This document shows positions 32,988 through 42,872 of a stretch of DNA of 64,000 bases, piece after piece. This stretch comes from an uncultured Enterobacterales bacterium (lineage in GTDB: Bacteria; Pseudomonadota; Gammaproteobacteria; Enterobacterales; CALYQQ01). The stretch spans positions 91,371 through 155,370 of the forward strand of contig CALYQQ010000005.1 of assembly GCA_945288535.1 (NCBI GenBank). Reading direction: 5' to 3'. The notes beneath the pieces are model-generated. The model saw nothing but the letters and a program-made list of their open reading frames with translations, was not told where the DNA came from and made no database searches. Numbering within the stretch: position 1 is the stretch's first letter; each line of letters opens with the position of its first letter. A program made the position numbers and the translations under genes.

Positions 32988-34055
32988 ATGAATGCTAATG
33001 GTAAATCCTTTGATTTGAGTAGAATTATTGTCGCTATACTATTTATTTCTTTACTTAGTTTTGCTTGCTTTCAAATTGTTTATCCATTTATTCTAAGTTT
33101 TGCATGGGCGGGAATGGTCACCATTGCTTGCTGGCCTTTAATGTTGAAAATACAAAAAAAATTATGGAATAAACGCATATTAGCCGTTATTGCTGTAACT
33201 ACATTATTAATTTTAGTATTTGTTATTCCTATCGGTTTTCTTATTAATAGTATTCTCGATAATAGTACAAAAATCATTGCCTGGGCATCGGATCCCGGTC
33301 ATTTGACATTTCCTAAATCGAACTGGCTTTCGCGACTCCCAGTGGTAGGAACACATCTAACTAATGTTTGGGATAATATGATAGCAGATGGTGGAAAAAC
33401 ACTGATAGCTAAAATCCAACCTTATGCCGGTAAAACAGCATCTTGGTTTTTATCCCAAATTGTCAATGTTGGCTATTTTTTATTGCATAGTTCATTAATG
33501 GTATTTTTTAGCGCTTTGTTATTTTATCACGGTGAAACTGTAGCTAAAAATATCAATAATTTTGCTCATAGAGTATCGCCCACTAAAGGCTATTTTATTA
33601 CTCATTTGGCAACACAAGCTATACGTGCTGTTGCATTAGGTATTGTATTAACGGCCTTATTTCAAGCATTATTAGGAGGTGTTAGTATGAGTATTGCAGG
33701 CATAAAATTTACCACTTTTTTGACGATCCTTATATTTATTAGTTGTCTTGCTCAACTTGGCCCACTCCCTATATTATTACCTTGTATATTTTGGTTGTTT
33801 TTTTGGCAAGAAAACACATTATGGGGTATTTTTCTTGTTGTCATGAGCTGTATAACCGCAACAATGGATACAATTATTAGACCTGCATTAATTAAAATGG
33901 GTGCTGATTTACCCTTTCTCTTAATATTATGCGGTGTTATCGGCGGAATGCTATCTTTTGGTCTGATTGGTTTATTTATCGGTCCGGTTGTATTGGCAGT
34001 TGCTTACCAAATTATTGCGGCCTGGATCGAACCTTCCGAAGATTTCACTTTATAA
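32988..34055 (+). CDS. ydiK: AI-2E family inner-membrane transporter YdiK
   Basis: The 355-residue protein has about eight membrane segments, grouped as in the AI-2E transporter family: a pair at the N-terminus (after the SFAWAGMVTIA segment), a soluble stretch, and a hydrophobic C-terminal half with AIRAVALGIVLTALFQALLGG, CLAQLGPLPILLPCI and MGADLPFLLILCGVIGG. These match E. coli YdiK closely. Family members export small molecules or ions; the YdiK substrate is not established. A weak GAGAA lies before the ATG. It is convergent with nlpC. Confidence 0.85.
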   Translation: MNANGKSFDLSRIIVAILFISLLSFACFQIVYPFILSFAWAGMVTIACWPLMLKIQKKLWNKRILAVIAVTTLLILVFVIPIGFLINSILDNSTKIIAWASDPGHLTFPKSNWLSRLPVVGTHLTNVWDNMIADGGKTLIAKIQPYAGKTASWFLSQIVNVGYFLLHSSLMVFFSALLFYHGETVAKNINNFAHRVSPTKGYFITHLATQAIRAVALGIVLTALFQALLGGVSMSIAGIKFTTFLTILIFISCLAQLGPLPILLPCIFWLFFWQENTLWGIFLVVMSCITATMDTIIRPALIKMGADLPFLLILCGVIGGMLSFGLIGLFIGPVVLAVAYQIIAAWIEPSEDFTL

Positions 34056-34936
34056 TCATATATGGGGTCTAACATACTAATTAATGATGTATAAAGGCGA
34101 CATAAGATAGGATTCATAATCTACAATATTGCATAATACTCTTCTTATAAAAGAGTATTATTGGCGTATATACAAAAATAATTTCACTTTTAGCTAATTA
34201 TCAAATTAAACCTAATTATCTCAATCAAACCTTGTTATTTATATTAGCAAATAGAATTTGTCATATTGAATAAAAATAATATAAATATTGTTTACAGGTC
34301 AGCAATATTTTAGCCAACACATAAGCATGTTGTATTAGAATAATATTACTGTTTTTTTTAGCACTATTTAATAATATTTACCTATAACGTACAAATAATT
34401 ATCTTGTTTTTAATAATTACGTTATAACTTAATTAAAAATAGTAGTATTTATAGTAAATATAACTTACTTCATCATTATGACTAAATACATCTATTCTTT
34501 ACTATATATTTTATTTTTATTAAATCTAATAATAGTGTTTGTACTGTAATTGAAGTTAATGATTTAGTTTAATTATTACATGATTTTTAAAAAATATTTA
34601 ATTTAAAAGTAAAAAAAAATTAAATTATTTTTAATTAGAAATTAATTAAAAAATTATTTTGTCAAAAAATGAAGTAATATCGTATTATTACTAATATATA
34701 AAATCGATCAACTATGATTAAAAAGTCAATAAGATGACCATATTTAATGTTCAAATCAATTAAATACATCAATATAAAAAAGAGCAAAATATGGATTATT
34801 CATCTACAGATGATCTTATAAGAATGACATAAAGTAATTAACTATCAGCTTAGGTACTATACCCATAATAGTTTATACTCTATTTTTCCTAATGATATTT
34901 AAATAGAAAAAATAGAAAATATTACAGAAATAGATA
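34056..34936. other. AT-rich region between convergent ydiK and nlpC
   Basis: About 880 bases without a recognised gene. A 10-bp perfect hairpin, TAATACTCTT (34134-34143) with AAGAGTATTA (34151-34160), follows ydiK by about 80 bases and may act as its terminator although no T-run follows. In E. coli the small RNA RprA lies after ydiK; I looked for it here and saw no convincing match. The centre is very AT-rich. Confidence 0.45.
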
Positions 34937-35437
34937 TTATATTCGTCTTGCTTGCCAATAACGACTCTTCCAAAACTTATCATTTAATGATGATAATATG
35001 ACACCTTTTGAGGTAGATGCATGAATGAAATGACCATTTTTATGGTATATACCAACATGTAAATTATTTGCACTATTTTTTAAACGAAATAAAACTAAAT
35101 CACCACTTCTTAAATCACTTTTGTTCACTTTAACACCAACTTTTGCTTGTTCAACAGTACTTCTTGGTAAATTGATATTAAATTTATCTCTAAAAGTAAC
35201 AGAAACAAACCCTGAACAATCAACACCACGTTTATTAGTACCGCCAAATTTATAAGGTGTACCACGCCACTCTGTATATATCTGTTCAATTTTTGCTGCT
35301 TTAATTTCCAATGAGTAAGGATTTCTTTTTGTTGCACAGCCTACAAGTAACATCATTGAAAAAAGCAAAGTAGCTAATCGAAAAAAAGTATTAATTTGTG
35401 AATAAAATAACACGGCTAAAAAATTCGATTGTTTCAT
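34937..35437 (-). CDS. nlpC: NlpC/P60 family lipoprotein
   Basis: The 166-residue product is a predicted outer-membrane or periplasmic lipoprotein: a signal peptide ending in the lipobox LLVGC (Cys34), then an NlpC/P60 peptidase domain. The catalytic Cys is in RGVDCSGFVSVTF (about residue 74) and the His residues in NLHVGIYHKNGHFIHAST; the end reads YWQARRI exactly as in E. coli NlpC. Relatives cleave peptidoglycan peptide cross-links. ATG 35437 is preferred to the upstream start at 35509, which would put an odd polar extension before the signal. In E. coli nlpC directly follows btuD; here about 18 kb separates them. Confidence 0.88.
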   Translation of the reverse strand: MKQSNFLAVLFYSQINTFFRLATLLFSMMLLVGCATKRNPYSLEIKAAKIEQIYTEWRGTPYKFGGTNKRGVDCSGFVSVTFRDKFNINLPRSTVEQAKVGVKVNKSDLRSGDLVLFRLKNSANNLHVGIYHKNGHFIHASTSKGVILSSLNDKFWKSRYWQARRI

Positions 35438-35509
35438 ATAGCATCCACGCAGTAAGAATAATAGTCGATTTTTTTGCAAATAAGTTTTTATTATAGTTGA
35501 TATTATCAT

Positions 35510-35857
35510 TTAAAACTAATAATACAGAAATTTAATAATATTATTAAAGATTAAGTAACAGTTATTGAATAAATATTATTCAATAAAATTATAAAATATA
35601 TAATTTTAATAACAACTTTAATATACCAAATTAAACTATTAATTATAATGATAATATAGAATATATTGGATAATACCGTTCTCTCTAAAGAATATAATTA
35701 AATTTTTAATATCTCAATGTAAGCTTACGAATAAAGTATATGCTCCTATCCTTAACTTTCGCATATTACCTTATAGAAGGATCACCAAAAATAGTGCTTT
35801 TTATCCTTATTTCAGATACTAGAATGACTATTAATAATTAGTCTTATCATGAAATTT
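35510..35857. other. AT-rich spacer upstream of nlpC with a perfect hairpin
   Basis: A perfect 11-bp stem, TTATTGAATAA (35562-35572) with TTATTCAATAA (35576-35586) and loop ATA, lies here. No T-run follows on the minus strand. Otherwise nothing was recognised. Confidence 0.4.
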
Positions 35858-36290
35858 TCATTCATTTTTTAATCTGATTGGTAGTCAAAATTGCTCTTGA
35901 CCTAACTCGTCATCAGGTAAATGACTTCGGTGCATAACTTCAAATTGAGGTCGCTTCTTATCAAATTCAATATTATTTTTTCGTAAATACTCAATGGCAA
36001 TTTTATATGAATTACTAAAATAACACGTTTTTCCGTAGTGAATAAAGCCGTAATAATCTCCTTAGATAGTTAATATATTTAACTTATCATTAAAATAAGT
36101 AAAATTTTCACTGATTTCTATTGCAACATATTTTCTAATTTTAGTCGGGGTTATAGGCTCTTCTATCGATATAATATTTTCGTCAAAGCAATTATTAATC
36201 TTAGCGTAATAATTGACCATGAAATCTTCCATAGTTTTTCTATTGTTAAGTAATCAGCTTGAGAAAAGTATTCAAATTTATTTTATTATT
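35858..36290 (-). pseudogene. Decayed gene, GyrI-like/AraC effector-binding domain
   Basis: On the minus strand a frame starting at ATG 36232 gives 56 codons, meets an in-frame TAA (36064-36062), continues for 58 codons in the same frame with GDYYGFIHYGK, FEVMHRSHLPDDE, meets TGA at 35887-35885 where LPI follows, and ends at 35858. The tail pattern (hydrophobic-E-hydrophobic, then a loop, then F[stop]LPI) resembles the end of GyrI-like or AraC effector-binding domains, where an aromatic residue would stand at the TGA. Upstream, a different frame carries YFSQADYLTIEKLW up to about 36290, suggesting a frameshift. Family assignment is tentative. Confidence 0.5.
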
Positions 36291-36506
36291 TGTTAATTCA
36301 ATTGAGTTACCAAGAAATATTTTTTTATTGCTTTATAACCAAGGTAACAAATCCTACAATTTGAAATATTATTCTTCATAATCATAACGCAATAAAATAT
36401 AATTATGTTCATATTATAGTATTATTTTTAAATGATCACATTGAAATACAATAGTGATCATATTATTTAGCATTACTGAACAATCATATTACAATGCATG
36501 CTCGTT

Positions 36507-37532
36507 TTAATTGGGACATACTATTTTTTCGATAACCCCATGATGTTCAGGTGCTATTAAATAATTATATGTCGTAATTGGGACTAATTTTTTAACTCCT
36601 TGTATATCGCCTTCTTTTAATTTAGCCCTTACCTGCGATGCACTAATAGCGTGTTCTTCATTTGTTTTGCGTGGTACTTGAATCAATTCTATGCCTAATT
36701 TTGGTAAAAGCTGTTGCATTGTTGTATTATAAGCTGCAGTTACAGGACAGTAAGGTTCTTCTCCTACATAACGACGCGTAATAGATAATGCCGGTGCGAT
36801 AGCTTGTGCAAATAAGCGAATATCTAATTCAGTAGATGCTTGTTGTTGTTGTTCACCTTTAGTAAAGTAAGTAGGGAATGTTGCTTTAGATACTTGATAA
36901 GATCCTGTTTCAACAACAGCAACATTGGCTAAATCGACGACACCTTCTTTAACAAGTTTAAAACGATCTGCAAAAGAAAATGCTGAGCAATCTTCACTGA
37001 CTACAAATACGATAACTGCGGGGTTTTCGCGTGCAGCCTTCTCTATTAAGTAGCGATGCCCCAATGTAAATGGATTACAATTCATGACTAATGCTGCCCT
37101 GGGTGTAGGTAATCCTTTGATTTTTTGTTTTATATCATTAAGATAATTTTGAATGCTTGCTATTCCACCTTCAAGTAGTGCGGCATGGTGTCCCTGAACC
37201 AGCTTTCTTAAGCCTAATTCATTAAACATCCATACTTTGTCAGGCTTTGTGTAAAGAAAATAGTGAAAGCACCCACGATAGGCAAGTTCTTGAATTAATT
37301 CACTCATTACTTGTGCAGCCAACCCTTCTCCTTGGTAGTTTTCGTCTACGGCAAAATTGCGCAATACCGATCCATTAAAAGAGCCAGTAGCAATAATAGC
37401 GTCATGATCTCTAAGGATTAGAGTAAATTCAACATCTGAGGCTTGATATGCCAGATCAAATCGTTGTAAAAAGTATCGAACTTCTTCAACACTATGGGGA
37501 TTATGGAGATCAACATATTCAACAGGATACAT
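36507..37532 (-). CDS. citC: [Citrate (pro-3S)-lyase] ligase
   Basis: CitC acetylates the prosthetic thiol of the citrate lyase acyl carrier protein, activating the enzyme. The 341-residue protein has an N-terminal GNAT-like region (NFAVDENYQGEGLAAQVM) and a nucleotidyltransferase domain with MNCNPFTLGHRYLIEKA and the late EHAISASQVR motif. ATG 37532 follows CGGAGG by nine bases; the frame extends to 37565. No citD, citE, citF, citX or citG lies in the window, so it is an orphan here. Length and motifs are intact. Confidence 0.88.
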   Translation of the reverse strand: MYPVEYVDLHNPHSVEEVRYFLQRFDLAYQASDVEFTLILRDHDAIIATGSFNGSVLRNFAVDENYQGEGLAAQVMSELIQELAYRGCFHYFLYTKPDKVWMFNELGLRKLVQGHHAALLEGGIASIQNYLNDIKQKIKGLPTPRAALVMNCNPFTLGHRYLIEKAARENPAVIVFVVSEDCSAFSFADRFKLVKEGVVDLANVAVVETGSYQVSKATFPTYFTKGEQQQQASTELDIRLFAQAIAPALSITRRYVGEEPYCPVTAAYNTTMQQLLPKLGIELIQVPRKTNEEHAISASQVRAKLKEGDIQGVKKLVPITTYNYLIAPEHHGVIEKIVCPN

Positions 37533-37957
37533 GCTTAACAGCCTCCGAAATTTAGAAGTGACCAAAGAAATTATCCAAAACAGTTATATTGCTCTATTCT
37601 ATCACAATTATTATAGAGTCCATTATCTTAGCGCATACAATATTTATTATTAATAATAACTTTGAGACTAGTATTGTTAGAATGTACCTTAATAGATAAA
37701 CTTATCGCTTAAAAAGAGAGATAATTATAACTAACAGTACATTGAATCATATTATCACTTATTAAGTTTTGATAAAACAATGAGTTATTAGCATCATTTA
37801 ATTAAAAATACATTTATCATAGTGATATTGAGTTATCCTAATAGGATAAGACATTGAGTATATATTGTTCAGACTATGGTTCATTTTCTATATAGGTAAA
37901 CATAACATAAATACCTTTACTATCCTGTTTTATAGCATATTTTTTCTTATAAAGAAT
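37533..37957. other. Intergenic region upstream of citC
   Basis: About 425 bases between two minus-strand genes. No gene, RNA or clear terminator was seen; it should carry the citC promoter and the end of the polysaccharide transcript. Confidence 0.4.
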
Positions 37958-39079
37958 TTATATCGCTTCGTTTATTAATGAATGATAAAGTGCTATATAG
38001 TTTTTAACCATTTTTTCAGCAGTAAAAAGTTGTTGAAAACGCTTTGCTGCATTCTGTCCTAGTTTTTCAGCATAAGCTTGATCTTGCCATAACTTGTCCA
38101 TAGCAGCTTGTAATGCTCGTACATCCGCAGGTGGTACAACTAATCCTGTTTCATTAGCAATATTAATATACGTTGTTCCCGTACCGATTTCACAACTAAT
38201 CATTGGCTTGCCAAACATTGCACCTTCAAGAAGTGTCATACCAAAAGATTCTGATCGTAAATAAGAAGGAAAAACGACTGCACTACATAGAGTAAGGAGT
38301 ATTGTTTTGTCTTCATCAGATAATGCACCTAAAAAATAAATATTATTGACACCAAGCTGTTTTACTTGCTGTTTTAACTTATCTTCTATCTCACCGGCCC
38401 CAATGATAACAATAGGATAAGGACGATCTTTTGCCGCTTCAATTAAGATATGTAACCCCTTATAGTAACGAAATGTACCAATAAATAGAAAAAATCGCTG
38501 ACCAAAACGATGTTGCCAAGCCGCTTTATTTCCTGAATGAATTATAGGATACGAATTTCTATCCAGCCCATAGGGGATAACTTTTACTTTTTCACGATAT
38601 TGTTGCAATATATCACTTGTTTCCAAATAATTGGGCGAAGATGCGACGATACAATTCGCGCTTGCAAAAAAGCGTTTCATTAATGGTGTATAAAGTTTCA
38701 AAAGATATTTCTGTTTAATAATATCAGCGTGATAAGTAATAAGTGTGGGTTTTTTGATTTGGCTAACAAAATGAACCAGATCCATAAAAGGCCATGGATA
38801 ATGATAATGAATAATATCTACTTGTTGTGCAAGCTGTCGAAATGTTTTAAAGACAGATAAAGAAAATGGTGTTGATGCATATTCAAAGATTTTCTTTGAA
38901 TAATAACGTTTATGCTGATTTAAGCGATTATTTTGAATCGCGCCCTGTTCATTTAATGATAAGACATAACTGGCAATATTATGTTTAATCCCTCCTTCAC
39001 TTAATTGATAAATAACTTGTTCAACACCGCCAAAAGAATTTGGGTAGTATGTTTTATAGAAATGGAGAACTTTTATCAT
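37958..39079 (-). CDS. GT4 family glycosyltransferase
   Basis: The 373-residue protein has the GT-B fold of family GT4: an N-terminal start VLHFYKTYYPNSFGGVEQVI with the glycine-rich acceptor loop, ITYHADII, FLFIGTFRYYKGLHIL at the start of the donor domain, and a C-terminal SESFGMTLLEGAMFGKPMIS with the E-x7-E pair. It resembles WbpZ-like transferases that add the first residues of A-band-type O-polysaccharides (recalled, not tested). Six bases separate it from the upstream GT4, so both are co-transcribed. A GDP-mannose or GDP-rhamnose donor is inferred from the cluster. Confidence 0.8.
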   Translation of the reverse strand: MIKVLHFYKTYYPNSFGGVEQVIYQLSEGGIKHNIASYVLSLNEQGAIQNNRLNQHKRYYSKKIFEYASTPFSLSVFKTFRQLAQQVDIIHYHYPWPFMDLVHFVSQIKKPTLITYHADIIKQKYLLKLYTPLMKRFFASANCIVASSPNYLETSDILQQYREKVKVIPYGLDRNSYPIIHSGNKAAWQHRFGQRFFLFIGTFRYYKGLHILIEAAKDRPYPIVIIGAGEIEDKLKQQVKQLGVNNIYFLGALSDEDKTILLTLCSAVVFPSYLRSESFGMTLLEGAMFGKPMISCEIGTGTTYINIANETGLVVPPADVRALQAAMDKLWQDQAYAEKLGQNAAKRFQQLFTAEKMVKNYIALYHSLINEAI

Positions 39080-39085
39080 AGATAG

Positions 39086-40234
39086 TTAATTAACTAGTTG
39101 ATAAACAGAGAGTGTTTTCCTAGCACAGCGTTGCCAAGAAAATTGTTTAGATCTTACTATGCCAGCTTGACGTGCTTCTTTGCGCCATTGTTGATCTTCT
39201 ATCCCTCTGGTAAGTTGATGTAATAACTCATCATTATCGTTGGGATCAAATAATAGAGCTACATTACCGGCAACTTCGGGTAAAGATGCGGCACTAGAGC
39301 TTACAACTGGTACACCACACGCCATTGCTTCAAGTATAGGTAAACCAAAACCTTCATATAAAGAAGGAAAAACAAATAATCTGGCACCCGAAAACAGCAA
39401 GGGAAGTGCTTTCGCTGCAACATAGCCAAGGTAGCGTAACCAGCCTTGACGTTCCCCAGTCAGCATTTGTTGATGAAGATCATCACTTTGCCAACCATAA
39501 TAACCGCAGATAATCAGTGGATAATGCTTACGTAATTCAGGTGGTAAACGTTGATATGCGATCAATAATACTTCAAGATTTTTACGTGGCTCAATCGATC
39601 CAGCAAATAAAACGTAATTATTTGCTTGTAAGCCATAGTGAGATAAGCATGATTGGATTTGTTCAAAAGAGTACGGATAAAAATCCTCTGAACTAGCTAA
39701 AGGGACAGCAACAACTTTGTCCAAAGGATAATTAAAATAATGGCTTAATTCCTGTCGAGTAAATTCCGAATCAGTAATAAGCATATCAGCCCGTTTTAGT
39801 GTTAGCAGCAATTCTTTTTGCATATAACGAACACGTTCTTTAGGATGGCATTGTGGCCAAGTAAATACGGATAAATCATGAAACGTAGCGATCTTTTTAC
39901 CAGAACAAGGCGGTAAATAAAAATTTGTTCCATGATAAATAAAATCCGGATAAGACCTTAACACCCTCGATTTTAAATAAGGTGATACAACACGATAAAG
40001 TTCTGAAAAGAAATAATTTTTTTGTATTGAGGATTTTATTTTTGTTTTTAAAAACGACATATTAATGTCTGTCTGAACTGTAGGTAATTCTTTCATTATG
40101 CTATTGTCACGAATAAATCTAATATCCTCTAATAATAAGGACTTTTGAAATTGTTTCGCTAATTCCAACGTATAACGACCTATTCCAGTAAGTGGATATT
40201 TAATTGTGTCTACAGATAGCATAAGTTTTATCAT
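39086..40234 (-). CDS. GT4 family glycosyltransferase
   Basis: The 382-residue protein begins MLSVDTIKYPLTGIGRYTLEL, the start typical of mannosyl/rhamnosyl transferases of the WbpY/WbdB/MtfB group, and has ATFHDLSVFTWPQCHPKERV, VLFAGSIEPRKNLEVLL and FPSLYEGFGLPILEAMACGVPVV with the catalytic E-x7-E. It forms a two-gene unit with the next GT4. An AT-rich gap of 634 bases separates it from the rest of the cluster. Its role in building a rhamnan chain is inferred. Confidence 0.8.
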   Translation of the reverse strand: MIKLMLSVDTIKYPLTGIGRYTLELAKQFQKSLLLEDIRFIRDNSIMKELPTVQTDINMSFLKTKIKSSIQKNYFFSELYRVVSPYLKSRVLRSYPDFIYHGTNFYLPPCSGKKIATFHDLSVFTWPQCHPKERVRYMQKELLLTLKRADMLITDSEFTRQELSHYFNYPLDKVVAVPLASSEDFYPYSFEQIQSCLSHYGLQANNYVLFAGSIEPRKNLEVLLIAYQRLPPELRKHYPLIICGYYGWQSDDLHQQMLTGERQGWLRYLGYVAAKALPLLFSGARLFVFPSLYEGFGLPILEAMACGVPVVSSSAASLPEVAGNVALLFDPNDNDELLHQLTRGIEDQQWRKEARQAGIVRSKQFSWQRCARKTLSVYQLVN

Positions 40235-40868
40235 AAGCCAATTAATTAAAAATTGAACAAGTAATAATAGAAAATATAAATTATTTTTATATTGATTGGT
40301 AATTATTTAAGATAAATATTAAAAGTATCTGGGAATAGTCACTAATAAGAGCTGTTATTGCCCACTTTAGACTAGTAGTAAACCAAGTATTTTGTCATTA
40401 TTTACTATTTTTTTAACTTTATAATTTATGTTTATTATAGTTTAATTTAATTAAAAAGCGTTATATCGCTTAATAATTAACTTTACCTGACAATATAAAT
40501 TTCTTATTATAATCAAAAAAGCAGTAATAATATAAAACATCTTAATATAAGCTAGTAATAAAATTTATTATATTTAATTTTATTACTATATAATTTAATT
40601 ACATTACGATTTATTAAATTATATCAAAAAATAAAAGTATTAATACTTTATATAAAGTTTTCTGGTTTTAATATTTATTACTATAAAAGGTGATTTACGT
40701 TACTGGTAACTAGAAGAATTATATTATGATAATAGTAAGTTATTTCTTAATTTTTACATAAAATAGTTATTTTCCTACATCCTCTGAGATAAAAATGATT
40801 ATTTGATATTGCTTCTATAAGCAATTAAATAGGTAATATTTTATTTGTATAACCAATTATTTTATTTT
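40235..40868. other. AT-rich gap inside the polysaccharide cluster
   Basis: No gene was recognised in these 634 bases; the sequence is mostly A and T with many short runs. It probably holds a promoter for the two GT4 genes. It might mark the place of a lost gene, but no coding remnant can be read. Confidence 0.4.
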
Positions 40869-41753
40869 CTATGATAAATACATACTAAGTAATGTCTCTT
40901 TCATCGTATAATAAGGCGAAAAACCAGTTATATGTTGTAGTTTATTTGCATTACCAGCAAGGCGTTTAATTTCATTATTTCTTGCCAACTGCTTATTATA
41001 TTTTATTTTTATCTTTTTACCTGAAATAACTTCCATCATTGATATAATATCGCTAATTGAATAAAGATTAGAAGAACATAAATTAACGATTTCAGAAGCA
41101 ACTGAGGAGTGATATAACGCTACATAGGCACGGGCAATATCCCGAACATCACTAAAATCACGAATTACATTAAGATTACCCAACTCAATTTCTTGTCTAT
41201 CCTGTTTAAAATGATCAATAATTTTAGGAATTAAAAAATGATTTTTTTGACCAACACCTGTATAGTTAAAAGGTCTTGTAATAATTATTTTAAAGCGAGT
41301 AAACCAGAGCTTCACCATATATTCCATAGCGAGTTTACTCATAGCATAATGATTCATTGGTGATGCGGGCTGATCTTCATTAATATAATCCACATTAGCA
41401 TCCCCATAAATATTAGCACTACTGGCTATAATAATTTTATTAGGCCTATTCTCTGTTTTCTCACAAGCATCTAATAAATTTAACGTGCCAAAAAGGTTAA
41501 TTTTATAAAAAGCTTCACTATTTTGTTCCGCGACAAATGATATGGCAGCGAGATGAATAATCCCATCAGGCTTAATATCACTTAGTACTGTAATGACCCT
41601 TTTTTTATCTGATAAATCACATTCAATATCTTCATCATCTTTTGTTTTCGCTCTGACTAAACCTATAACATGATAACCTTCATTAATAAATTGCTGTTTA
41701 ACATAGTGACCCGTAAAACCATTGCAACCTGTAATGAGAATTGTTTTTTGCAT
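40869..41753 (-). CDS. rmd: GDP-4-dehydro-6-deoxy-D-mannose reductase (Rmd-like)
   Basis: This 294-residue short-chain dehydrogenase starts with the NAD(P)-binding ILITGCNGFTGHYVKQQF and has HLAAISFVAEQN, SSANIYGD and the catalytic YAMSK. Its small size and LARNNEIKRLAGNANKLQ end fit Rmd, which reduces the Gmd product to GDP-D-rhamnose, rather than Fcl (GDP-fucose synthase), which is longer. It lies 48 bases after gmd. GDP-talose formation would be the alternative product. Confidence 0.78.
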   Translation of the reverse strand: MQKTILITGCNGFTGHYVKQQFINEGYHVIGLVRAKTKDDEDIECDLSDKKRVITVLSDIKPDGIIHLAAISFVAEQNSEAFYKINLFGTLNLLDACEKTENRPNKIIIASSANIYGDANVDYINEDQPASPMNHYAMSKLAMEYMVKLWFTRFKIIITRPFNYTGVGQKNHFLIPKIIDHFKQDRQEIELGNLNVIRDFSDVRDIARAYVALYHSSVASEIVNLCSSNLYSISDIISMMEVISGKKIKIKYNKQLARNNEIKRLAGNANKLQHITGFSPYYTMKETLLSMYLS

Positions 41754-41801
41754 CTAAATAAAATCCTTAATAATGACAATAATAATAAATATCCTATTAA
41801 T

Positions 41802-42842
41802 TTAAAAAGAAAAACCACATTTATTTCTTTTAATATCAGCATCAACCATCATTTTACATAATGACTCTACTTTTGTTTTAGGTTGCCATCCTAAGATCGT
41901 TTTTGCTTTGGAAGCATCACCTATAAGTAATTCCACTTCTGCAGGTCGATAAAATTTAGGATTTATTTTTACTCTAATTTGACCAGTTTTTACATCAATA
42001 GCTACTTCATGCTGGTCTTTACCTTCAAATTGAAGCGTAATACCTGCTGCCTTAAATGCCATGTCGACAAAGCTACGCACACTTCGCGTCTGATTTGTTG
42101 CCAATACAAAGGTATCGGCATATTCAGCTTGTAACATTAGCCACATACCTTCAACATATTCCTTTGCATAACCCCAATCACGCTGAGCATCAAGATTACC
42201 TAACTCAAGTACATCAAGCTGTTCTAGAACAATTTTTGCAACAGCATCTGTGATCTTACGGGTGACAAATTCTTTGCCTCGTAAGGGTGATTCATGATTA
42301 AATAAAATACCGCTACAAGCAAAAATATCATAACTTTCGCGATAATTTATAGTCATCCAATGTGAATATAATTTGGCTACCCCATAGGGGCTACGTGGAT
42401 AAAATGGTGTATCTTCTAGTTGTGGCACCATTTGTACCTTACCAAACATTTCTGAGGTCGATGCTTGATAAAATTTTATTTTAGGATTAATAATCCGGAT
42501 TGCTTCGAGCAAATGCATTGTGCCTAATCCAGTAATAGCACTGGTAGTAATAGGTTGCTCAAAGGAAACACCTACGAAACTTTGTGCTGCTAAATTATAA
42601 ACTTCAGTTGCTTCACTTTTTTCTAAAAGACGTATACTGGAAGATAAATCTGTTAAATCATACTCGATAAGATGAAAATTAGGATGCTCTTTAATACCCA
42701 ACTCTTCAATTCGCCAAAAATTTACGGAACTAGTTCTACGATAAGTTCCATAGACACAGTAGCCTTTATTCAATAAAAAATCAGCTAAATAAGCACCATC
42801 TTGACCTGTTATTCCGGTAATGATAGCAATTTTTGAGGACAT
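41802..42842 (-). CDS. gmd: GDP-mannose 4,6-dehydratase
   Basis: Gmd converts GDP-mannose to GDP-4-dehydro-6-deoxy-D-mannose. The 346-residue protein has [34 protein letters not shown], the catalytic [13 protein letters not shown] and the late [19 protein letters not shown], all hallmarks of the family. It is the shorter form typical of D-rhamnose clusters. Thirty bases separate it from the large glycosyltransferase upstream. Confidence 0.93.
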   Translation of the reverse strand: MSSKIAIITGITGQDGAYLADFLLNKGYCVYGTYRRTSSVNFWRIEELGIKEHPNFHLIEYDLTDLSSSIRLLEKSEATEVYNLAAQSFVGVSFEQPITTSAITGLGTMHLLEAIRIINPKIKFYQASTSEMFGKVQMVPQLEDTPFYPRSPYGVAKLYSHWMTINYRESYDIFACSGILFNHESPLRGKEFVTRKITDAVAKIVLEQLDVLELGNLDAQRDWGYAKEYVEGMWLMLQAEYADTFVLATNQTRSVRSFVDMAFKAAGITLQFEGKDQHEVAIDVKTGQIRVKINPKFYRPAEVELLIGDASKAKTILGWQPKTKVESLCKMMVDADIKRNKCGFSF

Positions 42843-42872
42843 AAATTAATACTCCTACTTTTAATATCATAT

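Noticed and set aside
34780..34831. Short plus-strand ORF MDYSSTDDLIRMT
   Set aside because: No convincing ribosome binding site, promoter or known relative; likely chance in AT-rich sequence.
34056..34936. Possible RprA small RNA after ydiK
   Set aside because: The position is right compared with E. coli, but no RprA-like hairpin with a T-run could be found.
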